Positions 18,894 through 27,328 of a stretch of DNA of 64,000 nt are shown piece after piece. Position numbers and translations under genes: made by a program. A model generated the notes under the pieces. The model saw only the letters and a list, made by a program, of their open reading frames with translations. It was not told the origin of the DNA and did no database searches. How positions within the stretch are numbered: the stretch's first letter is position 1; each line of letters begins with the position of its first letter. This stretch comes from a virus, in IMG/VR virus record IMGVR_UViG_3300042197_002234, positions 62,001 to 126,000 of that record, one strand, 5' to 3'.

Positions 18894-19139
18894 ATGCAAG
18901 AGGAAGAATTATTCGGAAAGTTGTTTAAAACAATACCATTGTATAACGAAGGTCATTTAGAGATAATATTACAAACAATGGATAATGAGTCGGCAACATT
19001 TATGTTAATACAAGCGGTTAGACATGCCTTTGATAAAGGTGTTTACTCTATAGGTGAAACCGAGGTTATTTCAAAATCAATCAGAGTGTTATCCAAAAAA
19101 GAAGAAACTCAAGAAATTGAAAAAGAAACCGAAAATTAA
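18894..19139 (+). CDS. small hypothetical protein, 81 aa
   Basis: MQEEELFGKLFKTIPLYNEGHLEIIL... is acidic and helical. It is a lone + strand gene between minus-strand structural genes and is followed by a separately promoted secreted protein. No domain recognised. Confidence 0.55.
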   Translation: MQEEELFGKLFKTIPLYNEGHLEIILQTMDNESATFMLIQAVRHAFDKGVYSIGETEVISKSIRVLSKKEETQEIEKETEN

Positions 19140-19141
19140 TT

Positions 19142-19171
19142 TTGGTGTTTATTTTTTTTTAGTTATCTTTG
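19142..19171 (+). promoter_or_regulatory. host-type promoter TTG-N19-TATCTTTG
   Basis: TTG (19142-19144) and TATCTTTG (19164-19171) are 19 nt apart. The ATG at 19176 is only 4 nt beyond the -7 box, so the mRNA should be leaderless or nearly so. Confidence 0.75.
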
Positions 19172-19175
19172 AAGT

Positions 19176-19757
19176 ATGAAAAACATCCTAACAATATTGT
19201 CAATCTTTTTGTTCAGTGTTCTTAACGCTCAAACAAGAAAAGACACTATTGGTAACAATCTTAATATTAAGTATCTTAATTCTTTATTGTTAGAGGTTAG
19301 TAATGAAATTACCAAAGACAGTGGTGTTACATACGTATATAATGACGTTGCTTTCAAATGTGCGGAATATCAATCTTCTTACTTGTCAGTAAACGCTAAA
19401 ATTCACAATCAAAATAAAAATTGGCATCGCAATTACAAAGAACATAGAGGAGTATTACTTAACAGTTTGTCAGATAGACAAAAATATTTTGACAAAAAAC
19501 AAACTTTAGGTTGTGCTGCGGAAAATTGTACTCTTAAATACTTAGACCCATCTATGACCTACGAAACTTTAGCGAAATCAACAATTCAAAACTTTCTTGA
19601 TTCTGAACCACACAAAAATGTTTTATTAGGTAAAATTATTAAACTAAAATTTTTAAGTTATTCTGCGACAGAAGGAACTTACACTTTTCATGATGGTGTT
19701 AGTGTTGTCACAAAAAAAGTTATTTTTGTTGTTGGTTATTTCAGTGAACCAAAATAA
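19176..19757 (+). CDS. secreted protein, CAP/SCP-like
   Basis: A Sec signal peptide is clear: MKNILTILSIFLFSVLNA then Q-T-R. The mature part has an early helix with NSLLLEVSNEI, HNQNKNWHR and the segment TIQNFLDSEPHKNVLL, which resembles the C-terminal HxN/SPxHxxNLL signature of CAP-superfamily proteins. At 193 aa it fits one CAP domain. Export suggests a role in the periplasm or at the host surface, for example superinfection exclusion. CAP assignment is tentative. Confidence 0.55.
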   Translation: MKNILTILSIFLFSVLNAQTRKDTIGNNLNIKYLNSLLLEVSNEITKDSGVTYVYNDVAFKCAEYQSSYLSVNAKIHNQNKNWHRNYKEHRGVLLNSLSDRQKYFDKKQTLGCAAENCTLKYLDPSMTYETLAKSTIQNFLDSEPHKNVLLGKIIKLKFLSYSATEGTYTFHDGVSVVTKKVIFVVGYFSEPK

Positions 19758-19786
19758 AAAAGGTGGTTAATACCACCTTTTTTATT
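19758..19786 (+). terminator. intrinsic terminator
   Basis: AAAAAAGGTGGT, loop TAAT, ACCACCTTTTTT. It is symmetric enough to serve both the + gene ending at 19757 and the - gene ending at 19788. Confidence 0.8.
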
Positions 19787-19787
19787 A

Positions 19788-20996
19788 TTATCTTAAATTA
19801 ATTGTTGTTAGTGTAAATTGTAAAACTCTAATATAATAATATTCATCTCTGGCAGCTACTAATACTGGTCTACCTTCAGTAACATATTTTGTACTTGATT
19901 CGGCTCTTGTGTCATAAACACCTTGTTTTTCTCTTGGATTTTGAAATTTACCGAAAGACAACCCCCCAATAAATAATTCGTCACCGCTTATATAAGCTTC
20001 AGGTGTTGTGTTTCCGTTTAATCCTGTACTGTAATCAAAAGTTGGTAATACATCATCACCTAAATCCTTAACATCTGTTTTTAATATACCTGTATTAGTA
20101 TTTGATAATCTTTTAGCGGGAACTACTCCACCGCCAAACTTTGTTAAATCAACAAAAGTTTCAATTTCAGGTATTGCTTCAGCGGGGATTTGGGTTCCTG
20201 AGGTGCCTTGTGTTTTTGTTGTTTTACTACCTAAATCCACACTAACTTCAGTACTTGATGGTTTTACTGTTACCATTCTAAATTCAGAACCCCTTTTATC
20301 TTGTTGGCCATAATAGTTTATACCTGTTTCATATTTAATTTTATTTGTAATATCTTGACCTGTTTTATCTAAAACGTCTTGTATAATTATTTTACCCAAC
20401 TCTTCACCTCTATTATCAGCTAAGTACTGATTCATTTTGCTTGGGTCAGTTTCACCAGCGTACGGTGGAGTGTCTGAATGGTCTAAAGAAGAATACCCTG
20501 AAGGAACATCCAATGTTGGTCTTGCGGAGTCGGCAGTTCCTTGAATTGTGAAAGTAGGTAATTTAGATGTATTAGCAACACTTAAAAAATCAACAATCTT
20601 TTTAATAAATTCGTCGTAAGCTGATTTAGCATCAGGATATCTATCAAATTTTGGTTTAACCATATTATCAGGATATGGAAACAAAGAATCTTTTAATTCT
20701 AATTCGGTAAAAATAGGTTCAGGGGTTTTTCCTGGTGGTGTATCAGGTGTGCTTTCACCTTTAGTACCTAATCTGATTCCACTAGTCATTAAGGTCATGT
20801 TGTATTCACCACCTTCGTATTCCACATTAGTTGCAACAACTCCTGAAGGGTTATTTAATTCAACATTACCTTTGGTTCCTCCTTTCCAATTAAAAGATAC
20901 TTTTTTTGATTTTTGTTCACTGACAACAACACCTCTTTGATAACCAAAAAGGTATTTCATGTTATATAATTCTTCAGTTAGTAATTTTTTTTCCAT
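19788..20996 (-). CDS. 402-aa protein with LTE-type tag and OmpA-like segment
   Basis: The N-terminus MEKKLLTEELYNMKYLFGYQ ... VVVSEQ is the LTE-type tag ending in a VSE sequence that resembles a gp21-type processing site. Residues 140-225 (FTIQGTADSARPTLDV ... NQYLADNRGEELGKIIIQDVL) resemble the OmpA-like peptidoglycan-associating core: a 'G.AD..' strand, then N-x-x-L-A-x-x-R. The gene is clustered with two more LTE-tagged proteins, one with a peptidoglycan-binding domain. Possibly head-internal proteins delivered at infection. Confidence 0.55.
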   Translation of the reverse strand: MEKKLLTEELYNMKYLFGYQRGVVVSEQKSKKVSFNWKGGTKGNVELNNPSGVVATNVEYEGGEYNMTLMTSGIRLGTKGESTPDTPPGKTPEPIFTELELKDSLFPYPDNMVKPKFDRYPDAKSAYDEFIKKIVDFLSVANTSKLPTFTIQGTADSARPTLDVPSGYSSLDHSDTPPYAGETDPSKMNQYLADNRGEELGKIIIQDVLDKTGQDITNKIKYETGINYYGQQDKRGSEFRMVTVKPSSTEVSVDLGSKTTKTQGTSGTQIPAEAIPEIETFVDLTKFGGGVVPAKRLSNTNTGILKTDVKDLGDDVLPTFDYSTGLNGNTTPEAYISGDELFIGGLSFGKFQNPREKQGVYDTRAESSTKYVTEGRPVLVAARDEYYYIRVLQFTLTTINLR

Positions 20997-21008
20997 TTAT
21001 ATTATTTT

Positions 21009-21536
21009 TTAAACTTCATCAGATTTAAAAGATACTGCTGAACCTTGTTGTGTTCCACCTTGTTGTGTTCCATCTTGTTGTGTTCCACCTTGTTGTGTTC
21101 CACCTTGTTGTGTTCCACCTTGTTGTGTTCCATCTTGTGGTGTTCCTGTTGTCGGTGCTGATTGAGCTCCTGAAATAACACCACCACAAGCGGTAAACGC
21201 TGTAGTAGTTTTTGGACCCCAAATACCATCCTCAACTAATTTTGTTGGTAACTTATCAGTTGGGCATTTATCATTAATTTTTATCTGTACTTGTAAAACT
21301 TTATCTTTACACGCAGGTTTTTTATTTGCACCTAAACCAGCACAAGTTGCGGTTTTCCATCTTTCTGATGTTGTTCCACCTTGTGGTGTTTGTTGTGCTA
21401 CTGGTTGTTGTGCAGCTGGTTGTTGTGCAGCTGGTTGTTGTGCATCTTGTTGTTCTGATAATCTATTTTTAGCGGTAACGTGTAAATTTAAAATACGTTC
21501 TTTTTCAGATTCTGTTAAAATTATTCTTTTTTTCAT
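21009..21536 (-). CDS. LTE-tagged protein with peptidoglycan-binding-like domain and QQGGT repeats
   Basis: The opening MKKRIILTESEKERILNLHV ... RLSEQQ is the tag with an LSE end. A Gln/Ala/Pro linker follows. Residues 65-130 (ATCAGLGANKKPACKDKVLQV and VEDGIWGPKTTTAFTAC) resemble the PG_binding_1 fold (DGIWGPKT motif), with two Cys pairs. The C-terminal 45 residues are GGTQQ repeats encoded by a 15-bp tandem repeat. Such low-complexity tails vary by slippage. Confidence 0.65.
   Translation of the reverse strand: MKKRIILTESEKERILNLHVTAKNRLSEQQDAQQPAAQQPAAQQPVAQQTPQGGTTSERWKTATCAGLGANKKPACKDKVLQVQIKINDKCPTDKLPTKLVEDGIWGPKTTTAFTACGGVISGAQSAPTTGTPQDGTQQGGTQQGGTQQGGTQQDGTQQGGTQQGSAVSFKSDEV
21030..21150. 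repeat. 15-bp tandem repeat, coding
   Basis: About six to seven units of TGTTCCACCTTGTTG (with CCA/CAT variants) encode (GGTQQ)n in the minus-strand gene. It is an in-frame minisatellite, not a CRISPR array: the unit is short and there are no spacers. Confidence 0.9.
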
Positions 21537-21540
21537 TTTA

Positions 21541-22281
21541 TTATGAGGTTAAATATTTGTCCAAATCAGCATCAGTTGGTACTGAAGCTTTTGGTTTAGT
21601 TGTTCCTGCGGTCGCACCAGATGAAGCTGCGGTTTTAAATTCTTTATCATTACAAGTGTAGTTTAATACTTGCTTTGTTGTAATGTCACCTTTTCTTCCA
21701 TTACCAAAGTATCTAAAATTACCAATAACAAATGAACCATTTGATTCCATTTTAATACGCTTCTTATTGGCTAATGTTGGTACACATGGGAAATTTTTGA
21801 ATGTTTCCTCAGCACTTTTTGAAGCCGCTGGTGCTGGGGTTACTTTAGGTACAGTAATTTTAATTGAATTTTCTTTAAAAATATCATTACCACTACTATC
21901 AACATCATCTTGGTAGGTCATTGTAATTCCAATACTTTTTAGGTGATTATAAATTTGTTCAACGTAACTTAAATCGTCGGTACCAAACTCACCATTCAAT
22001 ATATTAACAATTGTTATATACTCACCCATACCATAAGCGGGAATTAAACCATTAACCAAATTAAACATATTACCGTCTTTAATTTCCTGTATTGCAGCAA
22101 CAATTGCGTCCTCATCAGTACCCATACCTACAGCCGCTTTAGCCATTTTGGCAGCAATTCTTTTAGCTGATTTGGTTAATTCATCACTTTGTTCGGTTAA
22201 ATATTGATTTTTTGTGGCAGTTTCATGAAGATTTAAAATTCTATTTCTCTCATCTTCATTTATTAAAAATAAATTTTTCAT
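21541..22281 (-). CDS. LTE-type-tagged 246-aa protein with annexin-like helical segment
   Basis: MKNLFLINEDERNRILNLHE ... NQYLTEQ is a close relative of the tag in the 21009 gene, with an LTE end. Residues 45-85 (AKAAVGMGTDEDAIVAAIQEI) recall the GxGTDE loop of annexin-type or similar helical repeats. The C-terminal third has Cys pairs and Ser/Ala linkers. Function unknown; context suggests a virion component. Confidence 0.55.
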   Translation of the reverse strand: MKNLFLINEDERNRILNLHETATKNQYLTEQSDELTKSAKRIAAKMAKAAVGMGTDEDAIVAAIQEIKDGNMFNLVNGLIPAYGMGEYITIVNILNGEFGTDDLSYVEQIYNHLKSIGITMTYQDDVDSSGNDIFKENSIKITVPKVTPAPAASKSAEETFKNFPCVPTLANKKRIKMESNGSFVIGNFRYFGNGRKGDITTKQVLNYTCNDKEFKTAASSGATAGTTKPKASVPTDADLDKYLTS

Positions 22282-22300
22282 TTTTTACTAGTTTTTATTA

Positions 22301-22309
22301 TATAAATAT
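22301..22309 (-). promoter_or_regulatory. candidate late promoter
   Basis: Minus-sense ATATTTATA, 19 nt before the start at 22281. It would transcribe the 22281-19788 cluster of tagged proteins. Confidence 0.5.
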
Positions 22310-22331
22310 CACACAATCCAAAAAAAAGTCG

Positions 22332-22339
22332 TATCTTTG
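22332..22339 (+). promoter_or_regulatory. host-type -7 box TATCTTTG for the sRNA
   Basis: TATCTTTG fits the TAnnTTTG box; no TTG is present 19 nt upstream, so the -33 element is weak or absent. Confidence 0.5.
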
Positions 22340-22343
22340 TATT

Positions 22344-22453
22344 GTAATTAAAGGAAACGATTCAGATACAAGATATTTAATTACGTTGTCAGGGCGAAAG
22401 AATCCTGATTTAAACAGGGAAGGAACGATTCAGATACAACCCCCTGTTTTTTT
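22344..22453 (+). ncRNA. candidate sRNA with two identical loop motifs
   Basis: Three hairpins follow a -7 box. First: GTAATTAAA (22344-22352) pairs with TTTAATTAC (22376-22384) around a loop holding AACGATTCAGATACAA (22356-22371). Second: TCAGG/CCTGA (22389-22408). Third: AAACAGGG (22412-22419) pairs with CCCTGTTT (22442-22449), its loop holds the same 16-nt motif (22424-22439), and it runs into a T tract, so it is also the terminator. No ORF is present. The motif occurs twice more, in the leaders of the giant RNA at 46414-46740. Confidence 0.8.
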
Positions 22454-22865
22454 ACACCCAAATTACAACTTGGTCTTTACCAACCCTAAATGGATTGTCA
22501 TATGATTCCCTAAAAACTGTTGTAATATATAGTTTCCAATATAAACCCATTTCTTGGTTTGGAACTACTGACATAGCCATTGCCTTTTCGGGTGATTTAA
22601 TAACAAAGGCCTCGCCTTCAGTAATGTCTCCTGATATAATTTTTTCAGCAATTTCATTTCTTGCTTGTTGAACAATATAACTTATTTCACCATTAGAGAT
22701 TTCTCTCTCGTCATAATTTTCAATACCCTCTCTTTTTCTTCTAAGGTAGGCGTGGTGTGTTCTGTCAATATCAAATGCAAAGGTAACTTCGATATTTGCT
22801 GATATTTGAGCAATCCTTTTTTCTAACAAAAGAGATTCCTTGATTAATTGACGTAATAGATTCAT
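22452..22865 (-). CDS. hypothetical protein, 137 aa
   Basis: MNLLRQLIKESLLLEKRIAQI is a short amphipathic opening reminiscent of the tag family. The rest (VTFAFDIDRTHHAYLRRKREG, then EISYIVQQARNEIAEKIISGD) looks like a compact alpha/beta domain. A TATTTATA-like motif lies just upstream. Its 3' end meets the T run of the convergent sRNA terminator. Confidence 0.55.
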   Translation of the reverse strand: MNLLRQLIKESLLLEKRIAQISANIEVTFAFDIDRTHHAYLRRKREGIENYDEREISNGEISYIVQQARNEIAEKIISGDITEGEAFVIKSPEKAMAMSVVPNQEMGLYWKLYITTVFRESYDNPFRVGKDQVVIWV

Positions 22866-22885
22866 TACATATAAATACTTTTAAA

Positions 22886-23563
22886 CTAAGTTTTGTTTGA
22901 TTTTCGAATATTTTCCTCGCCCCACAATGGTTGGAGGTTTTCTAATGACCAACATTTCATAAATTCTTCGTCCCCAATTTCTACTATATTATGGACAGAA
23001 ATGGGTGTTATATGGTCAACATGCCAATCACCATAGTTATCCCATGTCATACCGTCTTTAAATTGTTTTTCTAAGTGATTAATAAGTTCTTCAGGTGTAT
23101 ATTTTAGAATATCAAAATAATGTCCGTTTTTTTGAACATTGTTTTCTTTTAATACCTGATAAATAGCGGTTCTAAAATTATTGATTAGTTTATAGATGGG
23201 GTCAGTATCTTTACGATGTTTTTCGTACTTACGTTTATAATCTCTATGTTTATCAATATTTTTTTCTCTCCATTGTTTATGATACTCATTAAGACGTTCT
23301 CTATTTTCTTTAGACCATTTTTGGTGACTTTCTGAAAGTCGTGTTTTATTTTTTTCTCTATATTTTTTATCGGCAACTTTTTTACCGCCTAAAAACTTTC
23401 TTCCACTACCTTTAATAACCACCCCATTTTCTTTTAATATTCTACTTATGGTAAAAGTGGACCAATTAAATTTTTCAGATATTTCGCGTAATCCTTTAAG
23501 TTCATCGACAAACATTACTTTAATTTCATTAATTTCTTTCTCAGTTGGGGTAATCTTTTTCAT
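22886..23563 (-). CDS. HNH endonuclease with N-terminal HTH
   Basis: ATG at 23563 (MKKITPTEKEINEIKVMF) is preferred over the upstream start at 23599. Residues 3-45 form a helix-turn-helix (LREISEKFNWSTFTISRILKENG). A long Lys/Arg-rich central helix follows, then an HNH core HVDHITPISVHN ... WSLENLQPLWGEENIRKSN. This is the standard architecture of free-standing phage HNH endonucleases. It separates the tagged-protein cluster from the capsid gene and has an ATATTTATA motif 4 nt before its ATG. Confidence 0.85.
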   Translation of the reverse strand: MKKITPTEKEINEIKVMFVDELKGLREISEKFNWSTFTISRILKENGVVIKGSGRKFLGGKKVADKKYREKNKTRLSESHQKWSKENRERLNEYHKQWREKNIDKHRDYKRKYEKHRKDTDPIYKLINNFRTAIYQVLKENNVQKNGHYFDILKYTPEELINHLEKQFKDGMTWDNYGDWHVDHITPISVHNIVEIGDEEFMKCWSLENLQPLWGEENIRKSNKT

Positions 23564-23618
23564 ATAATATAAATATAATATATTATTACAAAAAAACAAC
23601 TATTTAATTTTATATATA

Positions 23619-23649
23619 AAAAAAGGTCAGATTTCTCTGACCTTTTTAA
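23619..23649 (-). terminator. intrinsic terminator after the capsid gene
   Basis: On the minus strand AAAAAGGTCAGA, GAAA, TCTGACCTTTTTTT: a strong stem with GAAA loop and T run, just past the capsid stop at 23669. Confidence 0.9.
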
Positions 23650-23668
23650 GATTTATTTAAGGGTTTGA

Positions 23669-25522
23669 TTATCTCAATTCTCTTAAATCAAATGTACGAA
23701 CTCCATCAACGGTAATACGTGCGTAGAAGCGGTTGTTCACCATTTTTTTCGCGTATCTCGTCATTATACCTTTTATTGGAGTAAAGTTAAATGGATTGTA
23801 CATTGTAGGAGTTAATTGTAGAGGTACATACGGTGCGTAGATGTAACCTGTGTCTAACAATGACGTTCCTTTGTGTCCAATTAACACTTGGTTAGCTGGG
23901 AAGTAAGGGTCACGGTAAACTTGGTAACGACCTGCTAATGTACCAACTCTTTCAATACCCATGTTGTATTGGTCTTGCTCAGGAGATGCGTTAGATACGT
24001 GGAAGTATTCTAAATCATCAAAGATTGCAGAAACCTCAGATGATACAACAATCCAGTTAGCTCCACCACGAAGTGTTGACTTGTGAATTTGAGCTGACAA
24101 TTGGTTGATAGCTGTAATCAATGTTTGGTTCCAGTCTTTCTGAGTGTAAGAAGTAGTTTGAGAAATTCTTCTCCAACCGTTGTAGTCCCAACGTAGGTTC
24201 CAAGCCGCACCTTTACGTAAGTCACGTAAAATTTCACGGTCAATCTCAGCTGCTACTTGCTCAGATAACAATGCTGTTAACTCAGCTTCAGCGTCGATGT
24301 TATGGAATGCTGCTACGTCTTGAGCCAATTCAGGAGACCATTGTGCTCTTAGTTTTCTTTCTGTTACAGAAACTGTAACTGACTCAAGGTCGAAAGAAAC
24401 TTCACCAATTTTGTCTTCGAATTCTAACTCTTCGTAACGTCTCCATGCTGCGTAGAATGAACTTGAAGTTAAACCTGTCGAAATTGTAGTACCAGTGTAA
24501 CCATCCAAAGATGTTGAGTTACAATCAGCACATACTGGACAAGATAAATCTACTTCCAAGTAAATACAACCATCTGCAGAACAGATATTTTTAAATGAAC
24601 CACCATTACCTGTTGAAGGCCATGATGTAGTTACTGTGTTACCGTATTGAACGATACCTTGACCATATTGTTGAGTAACAACTCTGAACAACAATGGACC
24701 TGTAGATACTGTACAAGGTGAGCCTTCAGCAACTGTTAAACCAGCACCTGTAAAGATAATTAAGTTAGACAAGAACTCTTCTGTGTCCATTTCATTACCA
24801 TTAGGTCCGATTAATTTACCAGCACCTGTGTCAGCGAAACCACACATTTTAACGATAACTTTTCTTGTGTTACCTGAAGCGATAAGACCACTACCATCAG
24901 TTGTACCCGAAATAATCGCATCTTCTAAGTTACCGTTACTCCATTTTTGGATTGAGGTTGTTGCTGTGATAGCTGACCAACGACCTTTAGAATAATCGAA
25001 TAAACCTGCTGGGTCTAAACCTGGTTCAGTTCCTTCGTAGAATAAATCGTAAAGGTTTTTAGAGAATGGTGCTCCACTGTTATAACCCGCTGCTGGGTCA
25101 CCAGGATAGTTACCAGGAGAACCTACAGGTGCGTAGTGGTCACCTGAAGATACATCACTCCACTGAGTGTTAGTACCACCACTGTAACCTTGAATTTTAG
25201 GTACGAAGTAGAACAATTTACCGATAGGTAAGTTCATTGCTTGTACAGAAACGATATCGTTTGCTAACAACTTAGAAAACACACGTCTAACGATTGGGAA
25301 AACCACAGTTTCAAAAGAACCTGAAGAACCGTCAGAAGTTGCTTCGTTAATCAAGAAGCTAGCTTGGTTTTCATAAAGCTGAGCTACGTTTTCTTTTAGG
25401 TGGCCTTTAAGACCTTCAAGGAACCCTAATTTGTCCCATTTGTTAATTGTATCTTCTTTGATAACTTTAAGGTGCTTAAGACCGATGTTACCAACAAGAC
25501 CTGATTCTAATAATGCTCCCAT
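23669..25522 (-). CDS. major capsid protein, T4 gp23-like
   Basis: The 617-aa sequence carries gp23-type landmarks: FPIVRRVFSKLLANDIVSVQAMNLP near residue 85, VSVTERKLRAQWSPELAQDVAAFHNIDAEAELTALLSEQVAAEIDREI in the middle third, and the C-terminal VPLQLTPTMYNPFNFTPIKGIMTRYAKKMV. It forms the capsid hexamers. An insertion around residues 170-350 with Cys-rich VCADCNSTS is longer than in T4. Base composition is richer in G+C than neighbours, as expected for a very highly expressed gene. It is followed by its own terminator. Confidence 0.93.
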   Translation of the reverse strand: MGALLESGLVGNIGLKHLKVIKEDTINKWDKLGFLEGLKGHLKENVAQLYENQASFLINEATSDGSSGSFETVVFPIVRRVFSKLLANDIVSVQAMNLPIGKLFYFVPKIQGYSGGTNTQWSDVSSGDHYAPVGSPGNYPGDPAAGYNSGAPFSKNLYDLFYEGTEPGLDPAGLFDYSKGRWSAITATTSIQKWSNGNLEDAIISGTTDGSGLIASGNTRKVIVKMCGFADTGAGKLIGPNGNEMDTEEFLSNLIIFTGAGLTVAEGSPCTVSTGPLLFRVVTQQYGQGIVQYGNTVTTSWPSTGNGGSFKNICSADGCIYLEVDLSCPVCADCNSTSLDGYTGTTISTGLTSSSFYAAWRRYEELEFEDKIGEVSFDLESVTVSVTERKLRAQWSPELAQDVAAFHNIDAEAELTALLSEQVAAEIDREILRDLRKGAAWNLRWDYNGWRRISQTTSYTQKDWNQTLITAINQLSAQIHKSTLRGGANWIVVSSEVSAIFDDLEYFHVSNASPEQDQYNMGIERVGTLAGRYQVYRDPYFPANQVLIGHKGTSLLDTGYIYAPYVPLQLTPTMYNPFNFTPIKGIMTRYAKKMVNNRFYARITVDGVRTFDLRELR

Positions 25523-25559
25523 TTTTTTGGTTTTTTATTAATTTTTGTTTAGTTTATTT

Positions 25560-27164
25560 TTATTTTATTTTTGCCATTAAATCTTTCATTCTTAAGAACT
25601 GAGGATTTTCATAAGTTTTAGACTCAATCAAGCTAACCGCTGAACCTGTTACTTGAACGTTTTCAATTTTACGCTCAATAGATTCGTTCATTGGTTGACT
25701 TGTCTTAACTGAAAGTTCATCTTTAATGGTCTTGTAAAGATTCTTAGATTCTTTTAGAGACTCAACACCGTCAAATCTTCTCAAGATGTTAATTTTTTCT
25801 TGTTTAGATGTTGAATGTTCAGTGAACAAACGAGTTGCGTATGCTAAGTTTGAGTTAAATACTGCAACTTCATTTAATTTATTTCTGAACACGTTAAGTG
25901 CTTTTCTGTACTCTTCATTTTTCTCTCTAAGAATTTGTACTTCTTTAGCGGTACTTTCGAAAGTTAAGTTTCTATTAGGAGTGATTGCTTTTCTTAAACC
26001 ACGACCTGATTTAGAACCGTTTCCGTAAGTTCTTGCCGCCTCTTTGGTTTCATCCTTTTTAACGGTTTTCATTTTACCGTCCATGTTTTCACCTTCTTTG
26101 TATTCAAATTTTGCCTTACCTGTACCCATGGTTTTGTTAACTTTTTTCTTAATAGTTTTAAAACCACCTTCCATGTTAGGTTTGTTAGAATACACTTTTC
26201 TTTTATTTGGACTACCCATTCCGACACCTTTAGGTTTTACTGTCATTTTAGATTCCATAACGTCATCTAAAGCTTCAACATCACCTTCTTCCATTTCATA
26301 GTCTTTGTAGTGACCATCAACGTCACCCATTTTGCGACCACCTCTTCTCTTGAAGTCGTGTTTGTTTCCACCATATTCACCTTCTTCCATGTCTTCCATT
26401 TCGTCCATTTCGATTTCGTATACAATTTCTTCTCCGTCAGACTCTTCCTCATAAAACATACCACCAGGTCTGTCTTCTTCAGGTTGTGATGGTAAGTCCA
26501 TATAATCATCCATATCATCTATGTCCATGTAATCCATGTTCATATCATCCATGTCGTCCATACCATATTCGTCGTCATCACTCATGAATACTCTTTCAAC
26601 GATATCTTCAATTGACTCTTCGCCTTCCTCAACATCGTACATTTCAGAAAATTCTTCTTCCATGTCTCCATAATCAACACCTTCCATTTCTTCCATGTCA
26701 CCAGTGTAGTCGTCATCATCACCTTCACCAACAATCATGTATTCTTTACCTTCATCTTTAAGATTAATGTTTCCAGCATCATCCTTTACAACAACAATGT
26801 TGTCTTCAGGACCTGCTAAAGAAAATACACGTAAGATTTCATCTTCATCTTCAATGCCAGTTAGGTCGATAGTGTCTTCCTCATCACCCATGTCCATGTC
26901 CATTTCGGTGTCCATGTCAAGTTCGTCGTTATCAGTATCCATTTCGTCACCTTCCATGTCATCCATTTCAGGTTCTTCCATTTCAACGTCTGTGTCAATC
27001 TCCATATCGTCTTCTTCTTGTTCAGACAGAGATTCTTTTACTAATTCTTTGATTTCTTCCTTCATTGTTGAAGCAAGTATTCCTTTTGCATTTTCAGCAA
27101 CCGCTTCTTCCAAGTTTTTCATTTGGATGATTGCTTCTTCTACTAAAGATTTTTCTTTTGCCAT
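25560..27164 (-). CDS. prohead core scaffold, gp22-like
   Basis: Start at 27164 (MAKEKSLVEEAIIQMKNLEE) is preferred over 27206 because an ATATTTATA motif lies 20 nt upstream. Residues 55-270 are extremely rich in Asp/Glu/Met. The C-terminus (STAKEVQILREKNEEYRKALNVFRNKL, then LRRFDGVESLKESKNLYKTI) resembles the helical end of T4-like scaffolds. It is encoded between capsid and protease, the classical order. It would be digested by the prohead protease before packaging. At 534 aa it is about twice T4 gp22, mostly because of the acidic region. Confidence 0.8.
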   Translation of the reverse strand: MAKEKSLVEEAIIQMKNLEEAVAENAKGILASTMKEEIKELVKESLSEQEEDDMEIDTDVEMEEPEMDDMEGDEMDTDNDELDMDTEMDMDMGDEEDTIDLTGIEDEDEILRVFSLAGPEDNIVVVKDDAGNINLKDEGKEYMIVGEGDDDDYTGDMEEMEGVDYGDMEEEFSEMYDVEEGEESIEDIVERVFMSDDDEYGMDDMDDMNMDYMDIDDMDDYMDLPSQPEEDRPGGMFYEEESDGEEIVYEIEMDEMEDMEEGEYGGNKHDFKRRGGRKMGDVDGHYKDYEMEEGDVEALDDVMESKMTVKPKGVGMGSPNKRKVYSNKPNMEGGFKTIKKKVNKTMGTGKAKFEYKEGENMDGKMKTVKKDETKEAARTYGNGSKSGRGLRKAITPNRNLTFESTAKEVQILREKNEEYRKALNVFRNKLNEVAVFNSNLAYATRLFTEHSTSKQEKINILRRFDGVESLKESKNLYKTIKDELSVKTSQPMNESIERKIENVQVTGSAVSLIESKTYENPQFLRMKDLMAKIK

Positions 27165-27184
27165 AATTTGTTTATATTTTAATA

Positions 27185-27193
27185 TATAAATAT
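27185..27193 (-). promoter_or_regulatory. candidate late promoter
   Basis: Minus-sense ATATTTATATA, 20 nt before the scaffold start at 27164. Confidence 0.5.
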
Positions 27194-27276
27194 TACCATT
27201 TAGCAAAAAAGTTTAATTATCACTATTTTGATAAATGGTTTTTTATATACAATAAATATTTCCAAATTCACAAAAA

Positions 27277-27304
27277 ATAAAAAAGGGGACTATTGTCCCC
27301 TTTT
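27277..27304 (-). terminator. intrinsic terminator
   Basis: Minus-sense AAAAGGGGAC, AATA, GTCCCCTTTTTTA, downstream of the 27329-27538 gene; separates the protease unit from the scaffold unit. Confidence 0.85.
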
Positions 27305-27328
27305 AATTATTGAAAATAATTGAAATTA

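Noticed and set aside
21030-21150. Regular repeats resembling a small CRISPR array
   Set aside because: The 15-bp unit is directly tandem, has no spacers and is in frame as GGTQQ in a real gene.
22212-22505. 97-codon + strand frame covering the sRNA
   Set aside because: It runs across the start of a minus-strand gene, the sRNA promoter and the terminator; the structured features are better supported.
26737-27189. 150-codon Ser-rich frame on the + strand opposite the scaffold gene
   Set aside because: It is a shadow of the Asp/Glu/Met-rich scaffold coding sequence; composition is the mirror of those codons.
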